NCBI GenBank assembly: GCA_033977485.1
Contig: CM066988.1
Location: forward strand, 51,397,649 to 51,461,648
DNA: 64,000 nt
Source of the DNA: Hydrangea macrophylla
Taxonomy: Eukaryota; Streptophyta; Magnoliopsida; Cornales; Hydrangeaceae
Direction: 5' to 3'
Program-made: the position numbers and the translations under genes
The notes under the pieces: generated by a model
Told to the model about the DNA's origin: nothing
Seen by the model: the letters and a program-made list of their open reading frames with translations, nothing else
Database searches by the model: none
Part shown: positions 1 to 10,595 of the stretch, in pieces
How positions within the stretch are numbered: position 1 is the first letter of the stretch
How the letters are laid out: each line of letters opens with the position of its first letter

Positions 1-228
1 AGCAAGGGATCTGCGAGTTCCCTCAAATCAAAGGGCAACAAAGCACTTTTCGGTTGGGGTACAAGCCCTCTGGAGAAGACATCGAGCTACAGAGGCCATG
101 GAAGAAGAGAGTGAGGAGTCTCTTACCATACCGCAAGACCTTGAACGGGCAATTCATCAAGGAAGGGGATGACTTCCACTATTTTAGGTTCCCTGAGCTT
201 TGGATCCATCAGGCCACTGGGAAAATGC
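1..228 (+). pseudogene. G-patch-type retrotransposon polyprotein fragment
   Basis: An open frame enters from the left edge (codons start at base 3) and runs into the 41-bp tandem array that begins near 229. It contains GICEFPQI, then RLGYKPS, then KTLNGQFIKEGDDFHYF and FPELW. This matches, residue class by residue class, the minus-strand G-patch ORF at 9828-10580 (LSEFPSI, LRYQPS, KTLNGYFVKEGEDF, FPEPW). It is therefore the tail of the same Tat/Ogre polyprotein module, here on the + strand. The upstream G-patch core lies outside the window. The frame is lost in the repeats, so this is a fragment. Its orientation is opposite to the pol at 6430-11660, so either two elements in opposite orientation meet here, or a coding scrap has been captured next to the PMD gene. 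Confidence 0.6.
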
Positions 229-665
229 ACGGACTCAAAATCATTCCAATTTTCGAAATTTTGGAGCCCACGGACTCAAAATCATTTCAATTTTCAAAAT
301 TTTGGAGTCCACGGACTCAAAGTCATTTCAATTTTCAAAATTTTGGAGCCCACGGACTCAAAATCATTTCAATTCTCAAAATTTTGGAGCCCACAGACTT
401 AAAATCATTTTAATTTTCAAAATTTTGGAGCTCACGGACTCAAAGTCATTTCAATTTTCAAAATTTTGGAGCTCATGGACTCAAAATCATTTCAATTTTC
501 AAAATTTTGGAGCCCACAGACTCAAAATCATTTCAATTCTCAAAATTTTGGAGTCAACAGACTCAATTTTATTTCATATTGCGAAATTTTGGAGCCCACG
601 GACTCAACTTTATTCCAATTTTCAAAATTTGGAGTCCACAGACTCAAATTTATTTCAACTTCACG
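229..665 (+). repeat. 41-bp tandem array (about 11 units)
   Basis: Units of 41 bp begin with GGACTCAAA and end with TTTTGGAGCCCAC, with a few substitutions per unit. Because 41 is not a multiple of three, the same peptide (…HFNFQNFGAHGLK…) appears in all three + frames, which explains several overlapping ORFs of 60-170 codons that are not genes. The array lies just upstream of PMD copy A. A degenerate array of similar composition (46350-46690) lies in the same place upstream of PMD copy B. Confidence 0.9.
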
Positions 666-799
666 AAATTGAGAATCAATTTGATCCTGAAAACCATCCC
701 CGGGGGTTAAAAGCACAATGAGGGCAAATTTTGGGGGTTCAAATCCAATTTTCGGGACCCAATTTGAAATTTGGGAGGAAAATGAAGGGTCTGGTAACC

Positions 800-957
800 G
801 CCTTAAATGCGGCACACGCTGGATTTTGCGGCAGTCCGTGGCTGCCGTACAGCACTCACGGAGTGTTGTTGCGGCATTCAGTGAGTGCCGCACAGCATCT
901 CATCAATTGTCGCGCACAAAAACCGAGTGCCGCGTTTGAACAGCGGCAGTTTATACC
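800..957 (+). promoter_or_regulatory. GC-rich AGTGCCGC/GCGGCACT module plus TATA-like box upstream of PMD copy A
   Basis: The segment carries repeated GCGGCA(C/T)T and AGTGCCGC octamers in both orientations inside AT-rich surroundings. It is followed at once by TTTATACC (950-957). The PMD start codon is at 1177, with a possible 5' UTR intron ending in the ACAG just before the start. The same octamer-array-then-TATA layout precedes the DUF7745-like gene and occurs in the LTRs. A promoter role is inferred from layout only. Confidence 0.45.
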
Positions 958-1176
958 GAGAGTTTCATTTCATTTTCATTTATTCTCTCAACCTCTCTCA
1001 AGCCGAATCCTCTCTGGAGAAATTTTCCCCCATCCTCTCTCTTCTTTTGTACTGATCCCCGGTACTCACAGGTTAGTTCTGCTCAATCAAAACCTATAAT
1101 CATTCGCATTATTTTCATTATTTTTCTAAATTTTCATGAATCTAACCACGAATTCCTTTTTTTTCTTTGACAGATC

Positions 1177-3995
1177 ATGGCGAGCGGTTCGTGTAGTCGG
1201 AAGAAGGCCAAGTATCGGGCCACTCATCATCCTGACGCTTCATTCCTGCTTCGGGATCCTGACGAGCATTTGTCCGCCTGCGCGTTCAAGCGCGAGGTAA
1301 AACGCCTTTTTCTTTTCTCTCAATTCTCTTCTTTTTCGAACTTCATCAATGCTATGCACAATGAATACAATTTCTTATGCCTCCTCATGTTTTGTAGAAC
1401 TTTCGATCGTTTCAACCACATCTGTGCTTACCCGTCTATTTAATTTGATCGTCCCTTGACTTTATTTATTATTTTTTTAAAACTCATGAACGCAAATCGT
1501 TTTATTTGAAGTTTTCACATTCCCTTATGAATACAACCACTGTGCTTACGAATTCCTGGCTTTATTTACCTGTTTCTATGCATATTCAATTTCATTATCT
1601 TTCATCTCCTCCAAAAGATCTTTGAATGCGATGTATGTCAACCAAGATCTCGCACACCCCTTTATGAATGATAGACCAGTATTCTTTCTCTATTACTGCT
1701 TCCCCCCTTTTTATTTTATTATTTTTGTTATTCTACAAACTTTTCGTACATGTGAAATCCATACTTGTGAAGTTCTTTCAAGAACTATTTTTGTTTACCC
1801 GTTCTTCATGGTCACGCCATTTCTTGAAACTTATATCCTGAAACCTTTATTTTATTACATATATATACATATATATATTTTATCTTTCTCTCCATTTTTT
1901 TTTTTTGCTTCTCCTTTCTTTTTTATTTACTGATATCAAATCTCGTGATTCTTTCTCTTGCAGCTGCAGCCTAAGGTGCTGAAGGGGCATGGCAGTCTCG
2001 CTCACGGGTTTGAGTGGTACGGGGAACTCAGTGAGGCCGTACAGGGGTTCATCAAGGTTGCAGGTTTTGGGGACTTCGTCAAACTTTTGACAAAGAGCTC
2101 CAACGACTTGTGGTAGATTCACGCATTGGCCGAGCGGTGGTGGGATACCACCAACACCTTCCACTTCCCATTCGGTGAGATGACGATGACGCCGCTGGAT
2201 TTCTCTATGATCACCGGGATCCCTTTCGGGGGGGAGTACCTCCGCTACCTGGACGCGGAGAAGGAGTGGGACCAGGTCGAGCCGCTGCTAGGAGTAGTCC
2301 CAGAGGAGCCTTTGGTCACGGCCAAGTGGTTCATGGACACTTTCAGAGGTCAGCCTGGCTTCACTGATGAGCAGATGGTTCGAGGTTTTTTGATGTACAT
2401 GCTGGGGTGCTCTCTACTGAGCACCAAGGGGGACCGGATCTCCGTGACGCTGCTGGGGTCTTTGGAGCATATGGATCAGATATACCAGTATGACTGGGCC
2501 GGGGCAGGATTAGCCATCCTGTATCAGCACATGGGAGAGATATCCCGGGATCGCCCAACCTCTACTGGCGGCTTTTGGAGGGCTTGGGAGGTATACTTCT
2601 TCTCTTCATTAATTTCCAACCTTAAATTAAAATTTGCATTCTTATTTCAATTTTCTTTATTCATGCTCCTCAAAACTTATGCTCTTCTCTATTTCTTATT
2701 GTAGATTTGGTCCCATGAGTACTTCTATATGATGTCGCCTGAGACGCGAGCAGCGGATGCCCTCCTCATGCCCCAGGGGCTAAAGTGGGCGAAGGACCAA
2801 GTGGGGCGGAAGACTGGTGCCCATGATTTTATTGCGTTCAGGAATTTCCTGACGACCCTACGAGTGCAGCACGTGGAGTGGCAACCCTGGAGGGATGTGC
2901 TACTCGAGGTTCATGACGGGATGCGACGGTTAGCCGGGTATGACCCACAGAGGATCCTACTAGACGGCCCAGAGGCTCGGGAGTGGTACTTGTGCGAGAG
3001 AGTGATTAGGCAGTCACTGATGGCCCCCGACTACTTTGTGTTGCATCCCCCTCCTGCTTCCATGAGGGCTACAGAGACGCTCCAATGCACCGAGCTTACG
3101 GCCACCCTTGAGGGAGCTGCGATTCAGGATTTCTTGGATCCTCCAAAAGGGTATGCAGCTTTCCGGGCTGCGAAGCTGATGGGGAACTTCCCTCTGATGG
3201 AGGTGACCTGGGTGAGTTTCTTTCAGCCTTTTTCAAACTCTCTTTTAGTTTCTTAAACATACGTGTTAATCCCTCGTTGGATTTGTTCTTCTTTGCAGCA
3301 CGTCCCTGCTGCTGCTCTGCCTCCAGCTTTGCCACCTTGGGATTGGAGCCTTAGGACAGTCTCTTACAGTGAGCATACCACTATTACGGTCCCCAAGTTC
3401 CAGGCAGGTACTCCTACTATTCTGCTCCAATATGACCATGTCCCACGGGACTATGCGGAGGAGGGCTTGCTCTATGCTCACAGCGTGAGAGAGTGGATTT
3501 ATGGCAGAGAGTGGAGGGTAATCTCTAAATCTTGCTTCTTATTTAAAACTGTAGTTTTATTCTGACATTCTAACCCGTCTTCCTTTGACTCAGGCTGACG
3601 GGGCGCTGGCAGCTGCTGAGGTTCATACGAGGGCTTTGGTGAAAACAAACACTCCTTTTCATTTGTTATTTTACTTTTAGCTTTCCAATCAATTTTATTA
3701 CAACCTGACAATTTGATTTGTTCCCTCTGTCCAGGAGGAACAGGTTGGAGAACTGTCCCGGCAGGTGGGAGTGCTCCAGCAGCGGCTTCAGCAGTTCGGC
3801 ATTCCTCTCAGCGATGCCTCCGTAGGTAGCGGCACTGGACAAGGTAGAGGCAGTGGTGAGGGTGTTAGCAGCGGCAGAGGTGACGGCAGAGGTGGAGGCA
3901 GAGGAGGACGCAGTCGTGGTGGGAGTGGTACAGAGTCAGAGGAAGAGCCTCTCAGACGCGTCACTCGCCAGACTCGAGACCGGGGCCTGGGCTGA
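1177..3995 (+). pseudogene. Plant mobile domain (PMD) gene, copy A, six exons, one nonsense codon
   Basis: Predicted exons are 1177-1296, 1964-2590, 2705-3211, 3299-3517, 3594-3638 and 3735-3995, all with GT…AG borders and all phase 0. Together they give about 592 codons. Exon 2 carries the aminotransferase-like plant mobile domain: RWWDTTNTFHFPFGEM, then DFSMITGIPFGG, KWFMDTFRG and GFLMYMLGC. Exon 3 continues with a WSHEY…MSPETR block. Exon 6 encodes a glutamine-rich start and a Gly/Ser/Arg-rich tail (GRGGGRGGRSRGG) ending near RRVTRQTR. PMD proteins are known both as host genes (MAIN/MAIL family, linked to silencing) and inside transposons; the position beside pol indicates a transposon copy. 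A TAG at 2114-2116 interrupts exon 2 where copy B has CAG. No other lesion is visible. The start is chosen because copy B keeps the same 120-bp first exon (ATGGCGAG…). Confidence 0.8.
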
Positions 3996-4379
3996 TCTTT
4001 CTCCCTTTTTCTTAAGCTTTTGAGTGCTTTTGGAGAATATTTATACTTTATCTGGATGATTGTATATACCTATGCACACACTTATTCTCTTTCAGGATAG
4101 CCGGTAGGATAGGCACTTGCATTACCCTTACCTTTTCTGCTTTTCATTGCTTTTCATCGTATGTGTGACCATAGCTTGGTCCCCCTTTATTTTAACTTTG
4201 AATGCTTCTATCTCTTTTATTTTGTTTTGAAATGAATGAACAAATGAATAAATGTATGAATGAATGTATGGACCATGGTCTTGTTTGTATATGCTGCATG
4301 ATGCGCATGTTTATTCTATTTTCTGTTTGCAGGTGGGCTGAGAACATTACAAACAAACCCTGGCCAAAATGAGACTCAA

Positions 4380-4545
4380 AACGGCACTCGGTTAGGTCTC
4401 AGCGGCACTCAACAAGTGCCGCAGCGGCAGTCAGTGAATGCCTCAGCGGCATTCATGGACTGCCGCGTGGCACTTTGTTGAGTGCCATTCTGCTTTATCG
4501 AGTGCCGCGAGTGGGTGGACAGCTTTATTCTCCTATTTATACCCC
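4380..4545 (+). promoter_or_regulatory. GC-rich octamer module and TATA-like box upstream of DUF7745-like copy A
   Basis: From 4380 to 4512 the octamers GCGGCACT, AGTGCCGC, GCGGCATT and ACTGCCGC recur about ten times. TATTTATACCCC follows at 4534-4545, roughly 55-65 bp before the ATG at 4601. This suggests the gene has its own promoter rather than read-through from the PMD gene 600 bp upstream. Confidence 0.5.
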
Positions 4546-4600
4546 TTTCTTCCCCCAACACTCTACAAAACATTTTTCCCTCTCCTTCACTTCTTCTCAA

Positions 4601-5692
4601 ATGGCCCCCATTAGCTCCCAAATCCTCTTTCCATGGATGGATGCCCTCTCTTGCATCGACAGGCTCAACTTCGAGTGTTTCAGACTAAATGATCTCTTCT
4701 CTTTCCGACGGATGAATTTGAATAAGAGCCTACTTCAAGCTGCCATTCAGTGTTGGGATCCCTTTCTCAACGTCTTTCGCTTCGGCTCTCAGGAGATTTG
4801 TCCTTTATTTGAGGAATTCAGCGCCATTCTGCACACTGATTCTTTTGTCGAGTTGGCGCTTCCTTTGGTCCAAGCCGGGTACGTCCGGGATTTAGCCACT
4901 CTCCTCTACATATCTCCGAATGCAGCAGGTTCTTTTGTTCTCGATAGGTAGATTGACTTCGAGCACCTTTCTTCCGTTTATGCTCCTATAGGGGATCCTT
5001 ACAACGGTGAGCATCAGATCATTCGGCGTAGCGCGTTGTCGATTGCTATGCTATCTTACTTCCTCTTTCGGTCATCTTCCGACATTCTCATACCCATTGC
5101 CCGCGGTTTGCGAGAGATGAAAAGAGCTGCCATACTGATCCTTGGGGAAACTTTGATCGGTTTGGGTCACGCCCATACTACTGAGGCTATGTTATCCGCG
5201 GGAGCACCTTTCGTCTTACAGGTTTGGCTCATGGAACGCCTTGACCTCTTTATACACCCCTCGCATCTTTGTGGGCCACTTCCCTATGACCGTATGGAGG
5301 TTCATTCCCTTTTCCACACTGCCGATGCTGGGCTTGGCTGGTTCTGAGGCCTTTCTGCTGGTGATATTTGCTGGGTCTGCCCGCAGTAGGTTTATCGCTC
5401 TATCGCCGTACGACTTCCTGGGCGGCCTGGCATCTGGCTGCCTGGTTTGTATGCTACTACTTTCTACATTCATGGCTGGGTGGTCCGTTAGTTTGGACTC
5501 TTGCAGGATATTACCAAGACCGTTACTGCTAATTTTGCGAGGGGGTCTGCTTTGCGCCCTTCTATTGTGAAGACTTTCATTGATGCTTGGCATGGCAGAG
5601 TTTCCGCTCCCTTTCGGAGAATCCCGACTTTGACCGTGCCTACCGCTGAGTATCTTTTGGAGATCCAAACCCTGGTTGCGAGACAGGCTTGA
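4601..5692 (+). pseudogene. DUF7745-like retrotransposon-associated protein, copy A
   Basis: The ATG at 4601 opens a frame that runs in register to the TGA at 5690-5692. Landmarks are WMDALSCIDRLNF, AIQCWDPFLNVFRFG (the aromatic W-D-P…F-x-F-G signature I associate with DUF7745), IDFEHLSSVYAPIGDP, ILGETLIGLGHAH and QVWLMERLDLF, with a C-terminal YLLEIQTLVARQ. In-frame stops lie at 4949-4951, 5345-5347 and near 5384; copy B has sense codons (CAG, CGA, TGG) there, so these are nonsense mutations. A further stop near 5487 lies in a probable short intron (about 5443-5508, GTTTGTATGC…TTGCAG). The function of the family is unknown; it is common in plant Ty3/gypsy elements. It lies downstream of PMD in the same orientation and opposite to the adjacent pol. 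The family name is given from memory of the fold signature. Confidence 0.6.
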
Positions 5693-6042
5693 TGGATACA
5701 GGCATAATGAAATAAAACAGACAAGAACAAGGAAAAGCTTGCTATTTACAAAACTTTCTGACAGACCCTGCCTTCTCTTGCTGCGCTTTGGAGATGTGAT
5801 TTTGTCTCTTTTATTATTATTTTTCATGTTTTAGGAAATGTCTTAACATGTCCAATCAGAGTGTTCACTCTTTCAATTCGTCTTTAGGTTATGAAGACTT
5901 TTCCCTTTTTAATGCTTCTTCTCAGCTTTTTATCACTATTGCTTTGAAAATTGCTTTTGGAATCTTAATCCTTCTATACCATGAATCCTTATTTGTTTCT
6001 TTATAGTACTTATTTCGATAGCCAGGTCATCCAAAAGCGGGG

Positions 6043-6078
<36 letters not shown>

Positions 6079-6429
6079 TTTTTAGATATTTGGGTTCTTG
6101 GCTAGCAAACAAAGTTTGCCCCTGGTTATGAGGCTTTGATGTGGTTCTGGGCAAACATCAGTTTGCCCCTACTTTGTCACAGGGATTCTTATGGGTTCTC
6201 ATGGACCGAAGGCTTTTGAGGGCCCGCCTACTCATCCCCGAGTGGGTATCAGGTCCCAAGTAGTTCGGTTTGGGGCTTACGAAGAAAATCGCCAATCAGG
6301 CAATTATTAATGACCGAACTGAGTAAGTTGCCTACGTATCCCCGAGTGGGAATTAGGTCGAGCGTAGTTCATCGATTCTGGAGGTTTTGAAAGGGAAGGG
6401 TTTCAAGCATAATATTTCTTGAGGCGATC
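5693..6429 (-). repeat. 3' internal spacer of the Tat/Ogre-like element, with (GTT)n and hairpin modules
   Basis: This stretch between DUF7745-like copy A and the end of integrase has no long ORF. It includes a (GTT)n microsatellite (6042-6076), two GTTTGCCCCT motifs (6112-6170), and two copies of a module reading CCCCGAGTGGG…AGGTC…GTAGTTC (about 6211-6262 and 6331-6372). The module recurs many times at 54983-58240, which ties this spacer to the young element there. Confidence 0.6.
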
Positions 6430-7480
6430 TAGGTTAATCGGTTGCTTAAATTCAACCCCGTCTAGGTCCATAAGGTAGGCCGCTCCTCCGAAAAGGAGAG
6501 TCTTAATGATGTATGGCCCGACTCAGTTGGGTTTGAATTTTCCTCTGGGGTCATAAACGGGCACTTTAAGTTCTTTGAGGACCAGGTCACCCTCAGCAAG
6601 CTTCCTTGGGCGAACCTTTTTGTTGAAAGCACGGGCTATCCTCTTTTGGTACCCCCGAGTATGGTTTATCGCGGCCAACCGTTTCTCATCGAGCAACATC
6701 AATTCTTCATACCTTCCCCTCATCCATTCTAGCTCGGTTACTTCACATTCTGCCAAGACCCTGAGAGGGTATTTCCACCTCAATTGGAAGGACCGCCTCC
6801 ATTCCATAAACCAACGAATATGGTGTGGCTCCTGAGAAGTTCTCACAGAGGTCCTGTATCCCCATAGTGCAAATGGCAGCTTCTCATGCCAATCCTTATA
6901 CGTATCTGTCGTCTTCCCTAAGATTGCTTTGACATTCTTATTTGCCGCTTCTACCGCCTCATTCGTTTGTGGCCTGTAGGGGGAAGACTGGTGGCGGGTG
7001 ATCTTGTACTTTTCTAGGAGTGGGATAACTTCTCCTTGGAAATGGCTACCATGGTCCGAAATGAACTCATTTGGGACTCCATATCTGCAAATTATATTCT
7101 TTTCTATGAAGCTCACCACATTCTTGGCCTTCAAAGTGGCGTATGACGCTGCCTCTACCCATTTGGTGAAATAATCAATTGCCACGATTATATATCAATG
7201 TCCGTTGGATGCCTTTGGAATTATCTCCCCGATGATGTCAATGCCCCAAACAGAGAAAGGCCACGGCGTGGTCATGCTATAGAGCTGGGAAGGTGGAGTA
7301 TGCATTAGATTTGCATGGATCTGACACTTATGGCATCTTCTGACGTACTCACAGCAGTCTTTGTCCAAAGTGGTCCAGTAATACCCCTATCGAATTATCT
7401 TCTTGGCCAGCATATGCCCATTTATGTGGGGCCCACAGACTCCTTCGTGTATTTCTTCCATCATCCTCCTAGCCTCTCTT
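6430..7480 (-). pseudogene. Ty3/gypsy integrase, degenerate
   Basis: The zinc-binding region lies at about 7450-7300 (HINGHMLAKKIIR, a stop, GYYWTT, then CCEYVRRCHKCQ). The catalytic core follows in the frame 7185-6523: first Asp in AIDYFTKWVEAA, second Asp in FISDHGSHF, and Glu in NEAVEAANKN, which gives the DDE set. The C-terminal domain has KLAEGDLVLKEL and continues past a stop to FGGAAYLMDLDG and INLDRLKKYY near 6440. Integrase would insert the cDNA copy. Stop codons split the zinc finger from the core and the core from its tail, so the protein is not made intact. Confidence 0.85.
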
Positions 7481-7499
7481 CCACATAGTACTCCAGATT

Positions 7500-8300
7500 G
7501 AACCCGGTATACGATTTCTTCCATAACTTATCTGCATAGATCACAAATTGGACGGAGAACCTTTGAATTGCCTTCTTGTCCTTCTCCGAGGCTCCTCTGG
7601 GGTACTCTCCCTTCTCGATGAAATTCCAAACATCCGTGTACTAAGGTGACTCATTTCCTTCCTTTATCATTGTGATCATCTCGAATGAAGGTTGGTTTTG
7701 GATTTTTATGGACAATGGTATCATGGTGACTCCCGAAGGGATTTGTATCATTGAGGCCAAGGTGGCTAAGGAGTCGGCTAACTGGTTCTCTTCACGGGGG
7801 AGGTAGTGAAATGATATTTCTTTGAACTATACTTTTAGGCTCTCTAGGTAGTCATGGTAAGGCCTCAACTTCACATGCTTCACCCTCCAATCACCTCGTA
7901 ATTGGGGTATTATCAGGTTAGAATCTCCGAAAACATCGATCCTTCCAACTTTTAGGGCTAAGGCTGCTTCTACCCCAATTATGCAAGCCTCGTATTCGGC
8001 CGTGTTATTGGTTGAATTATACTTGAGCTTGACGGCTAACGGGGTAGGTGTCCCATTGGGTGCCATGAGGATAATTCCAACCCCATAGCCTAGTTGGTTG
8101 GCGGCTCCATCGAAATATATCTTCCACAGATCTTCTTTCAACTCCATTACCCCTTCGTCGGGAAACTTGAACTCTCCTTTCTCCTCAGACTCTACAGCAA
8201 GATCACCTAGGTATTCAGCAATGGCCCTTCCTTTGACCGATTTAGAAGTGACATATCTGATATCGAATTCGGCCAGCATCATGGTCTAATGGGAAATTTA
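7500..8300 (-). pseudogene. Second (archaeal-type, aRNH) RNase H domain of Tat-lineage pol
   Basis: The frame 8282-7827 reads EFDIRYVTSKSVKGRAIAEYL, then an RNase H domain with YFDGAANQLGYGVGIIL (first acidic residue), NNTAEYEACIIGVEAAL (Glu) and VFGDSNLII (Asp). A second RNase H placed between the ordinary RT-RNase H and integrase is a hallmark of the plant Tat lineage (Ogre/Retand-type). After a stop near 7827 the coding sequence carries on as YLPREENQLADSLATLASM. The region down to about 7500 is the broken linker to integrase. The domain removes RNA from hybrids during reverse transcription. Confidence 0.8.
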
Positions 8301-9475
8301 CTAGTTAAGATAGGCTTTTTCGAACAGGTATTTGAGTGGGTCCATTCGAGAGATTAGGACAACGGGAAAGGCTAACATGTAATGCCTAAGACGACGGGTA
8401 CACCAGACTAGGGCCCAACAGGCTTTTTCTAAAGGTGAGTATTTCAGCTCATATCCGCTCATCCTCTTGCTCAAATAATAAATGGCTTTTTCCGCATATC
8501 CCTTTTCCCCTTCTTGGGCCAACATATACCCCATCGAATTCTCGGACACAGAAAGGTACAGCAGTAAAGGTCTTCCGGGTGAGGGTGGTGACAGGACAGG
8601 TGGATTTTGGAGGTAGGTTTTGATCTTATCAAAGGCTTGTTGACACAGGGTATCGTATTCAAACTTTTCTCCTTTTCTGAGTAACCTAAACAACGGGTCA
8701 CAGGTTAAAGTGAGCTTTGAAATGAAACGGCTTATGAACTGTATTCTACCCAGAAATCCCCTTAACTCTTTTTCGTTCTTGGGTGGTTGCATTTCGACTA
8801 TGGCCTTTATCTTGGTCGGGTCTACCTCTATCCCTCTCTGAGTGATGAGGAACCCTAATAGCTTTCCGGTGGTGACCCCGAAGGTGCATTTCTGCGGGTT
8901 TAGCCTCATTCTAAATTCCCTCAACCTTCCGAAGAATTTTCTCAACGCCTCTAAATGTCCCCTCCTTTCCTTAGATTTTACAATCATATCGTCCACATAC
9001 ACCTCCCCCTCCTTATGGATCATGTCATGCAATAATGTAGTAGCTGCCCGCTGATACGTTGCTCCTGCATTCTTAAGCCCAAATGGCATCACCCTATAGT
9101 AATAAGTTCCCCACGGTGTGATAAAGGTAGTTTTCTCCCTATCCTCGGGCGCCATTAGAATCTGGTTATATCCTGAGAATCCATCCATGAAGGACAGAAG
9201 TTCATGTCCGGCAGTGTTATCAACGAGGACATCGATATGTGGTAAAGGGAAATCGTCTTTAGGGCTTGCTTTGTTTAGCTCTCGAAAATCGACCTAAACC
9301 CTAACACGACCATACTTTTTCGGGATAGGTACTATATTGGCGATCCATTCTGGATACTCGGTGACCATTAAGAATCCGGCTCTTAACTGCTTTTCAACCT
9401 CCTCTTTGACTTTGAGTGCCCATTCAGGCCTCATTCGCCTCAATTTTTGTTTTACAGGTTTGGAATTGGGGAAGA
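8301..9475 (-). pseudogene. Ty3/gypsy reverse transcriptase with RNase H
   Basis: The RT starts near 9475 (LRRMRPEWALKVKEEV), passes a stop at about 9293, then reads VDFRELNKASPKDDFPLPHI and FMDGFSGYNQILMAPEDREK. The catalytic motif is YVDDMIVKSKER. The connection and RNase H region has FLGRIQFISRF, and the sequence ends at KYLFEKAYLN just before two stops. The long open stretch is 9188-8301 (295 codons). RT copies element RNA into DNA. Beyond the stop at about 9293 and those after KAYLN, there is a 1-bp loss near 9508 upstream, so the polyprotein is dead. Confidence 0.9.
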
Positions 9476-9827
9476 CGGGGATGTGGTGTTGGACTATTCT
9501 GGATCAATGCCTGGCATATCATTATAAGACCATGCAAAAACATCTTTAAATTCACTTAATAGTTTGATTAATTCTTCGCTGTCTTCTTTGCTAAGTGTAG
9601 AGCCGATAAAGACATTTTGAGGATTATTTTCATTTCCTAGATTAATTGTTAGAGTGTTCTCAATAATTTTACATGCAGATTCTTTTTTCTTTTTTAATTA
9701 ATTTTTGCAATTCAATGGGTATTTCATGATCATCACATTCATCACATTCATTAAGTGCATTAGAGTAGGCAGAATTAGTCATGCTTTCATTGATTTTCTT
9801 TAGAGTGATTACAAACGACATAGAAAT
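9476..9827 (-). pseudogene. G-patch to RT linker, frameshifted
   Basis: Read on the minus strand, this stretch gives NALNECDECDDHEIPIELQ, then after a frame change NPQNVFIGSTLSKEDSEEL and LLSEFKDVFAWSYNDMPGID, the standard N-terminal approach to plant Ty3 RT. At least two frame changes and one stop are visible, around 9680 and 9508. It links the G-patch ORF to the RT and shows that they were one polyprotein. Confidence 0.65.
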
Positions 9828-10580
9828 TTAAAGACGCCTCATTTGGGCCATTACAGACTCTGGGTGTGGGGGATACCTATCACTAGACTCAAAAACCCAC
9901 TCTTTCTTGCTTTCCCCTCCCTTGTCGATGATGAAGCATTTTTCCAGGTCCTCTGTCTTGGTAATCTCTTCGATTTCTTCCTTTTCCGGCTCTTCTATTG
10001 ATTCTTCCTCTGGTTCTTCCTCCAACACATCCTGAACATACCCTTCTTCAACCTTGACTCCTATACCCTCTTCTTTTCCTCTGGCTCTCGCATCTTCTTC
10101 ATTCAACAGGTTCTGCATGGCCGGGCTGTCTAGTGCACCAATCCAATCTTTGGCGGTAGCTGACTTCACGGGTATTTGCAGATATAGATCTTCGTACTTA
10201 GAGAATTCGTTGGGGAAGATCTCGAATCCTGGCTTCAAGCAATTATCTTTCCGATCCACCCATGGTTCCGGGAAGCCACAAAAGGGAAAATCCTCTCCCT
10301 CCTTCACAAAGTATCCGTTGAGCGTTTTCAAGTAAGGGTCCAACGGCGCATCAGTCACTTGCTTCTTCTCTCTCAGCTCTTTCTTCGACGGTTGATACCT
10401 CAAACCATGAGTATGAGTCTGAGTGGCGATACTCGGAAATTCCGACAGACCTTGATGATTCTTACCCAATCCCATACCTGGAAAGAAACCCATCTTATTC
10501 ATGATCCCTGCAACCAACGGGCTTGCATGCTGGTCGAAGTAAAGTGGCAGGAACTCTCTTGGCTTCTCACCTTCCAACAT
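9828..10580 (-). CDS. G-patch domain segment of retrotransposon polyprotein
   Basis: This is a 250-codon open frame. Near residues 24-48 it has MNKMGFFPGMGLGKNHQGL, a glycine-rich G-patch motif of the kind normally found in RNA-processing proteins and in some retroviral proteases. It is followed by GLRYQPSKKEL, KTLNGYFVKEGEDF and a long Glu-rich acidic tail (EEEPEEESIEEPEKEEIEEI). It sits between protease and RT of the same decayed pol, and its order and spacing imply it was part of that polyprotein. A role in binding element RNA is possible but is inference. A second partial copy is at the left edge of the window on the other strand. Confidence 0.7.
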   Translation of the reverse strand: MLEGEKPREFLPLYFDQHASPLVAGIMNKMGFFPGMGLGKNHQGLSEFPSIATQTHTHGLRYQPSKKELREKKQVTDAPLDPYLKTLNGYFVKEGEDFPFCGFPEPWVDRKDNCLKPGFEIFPNEFSKYEDLYLQIPVKSATAKDWIGALDSPAMQNLLNEEDARARGKEEGIGVKVEEGYVQDVLEEEPEEESIEEPEKEEIEEITKTEDLEKCFIIDKGGESKKEWVFESSDRYPPHPESVMAQMRRL

Positions 10581-10595
10581 ATTAATGAATTCGAA

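Noticed and set aside
200..721. Open frame of 173 codons (+) at the left end
   Set aside because: It is made of the 41-bp tandem unit, and the same peptide appears in all three frames; no composition or start context supports a gene.
5216..5827. Minus-strand frame of 203 codons
   Set aside because: It is antisense to the DUF7745-like gene, without recognisable domains, and is not kept in copy B.
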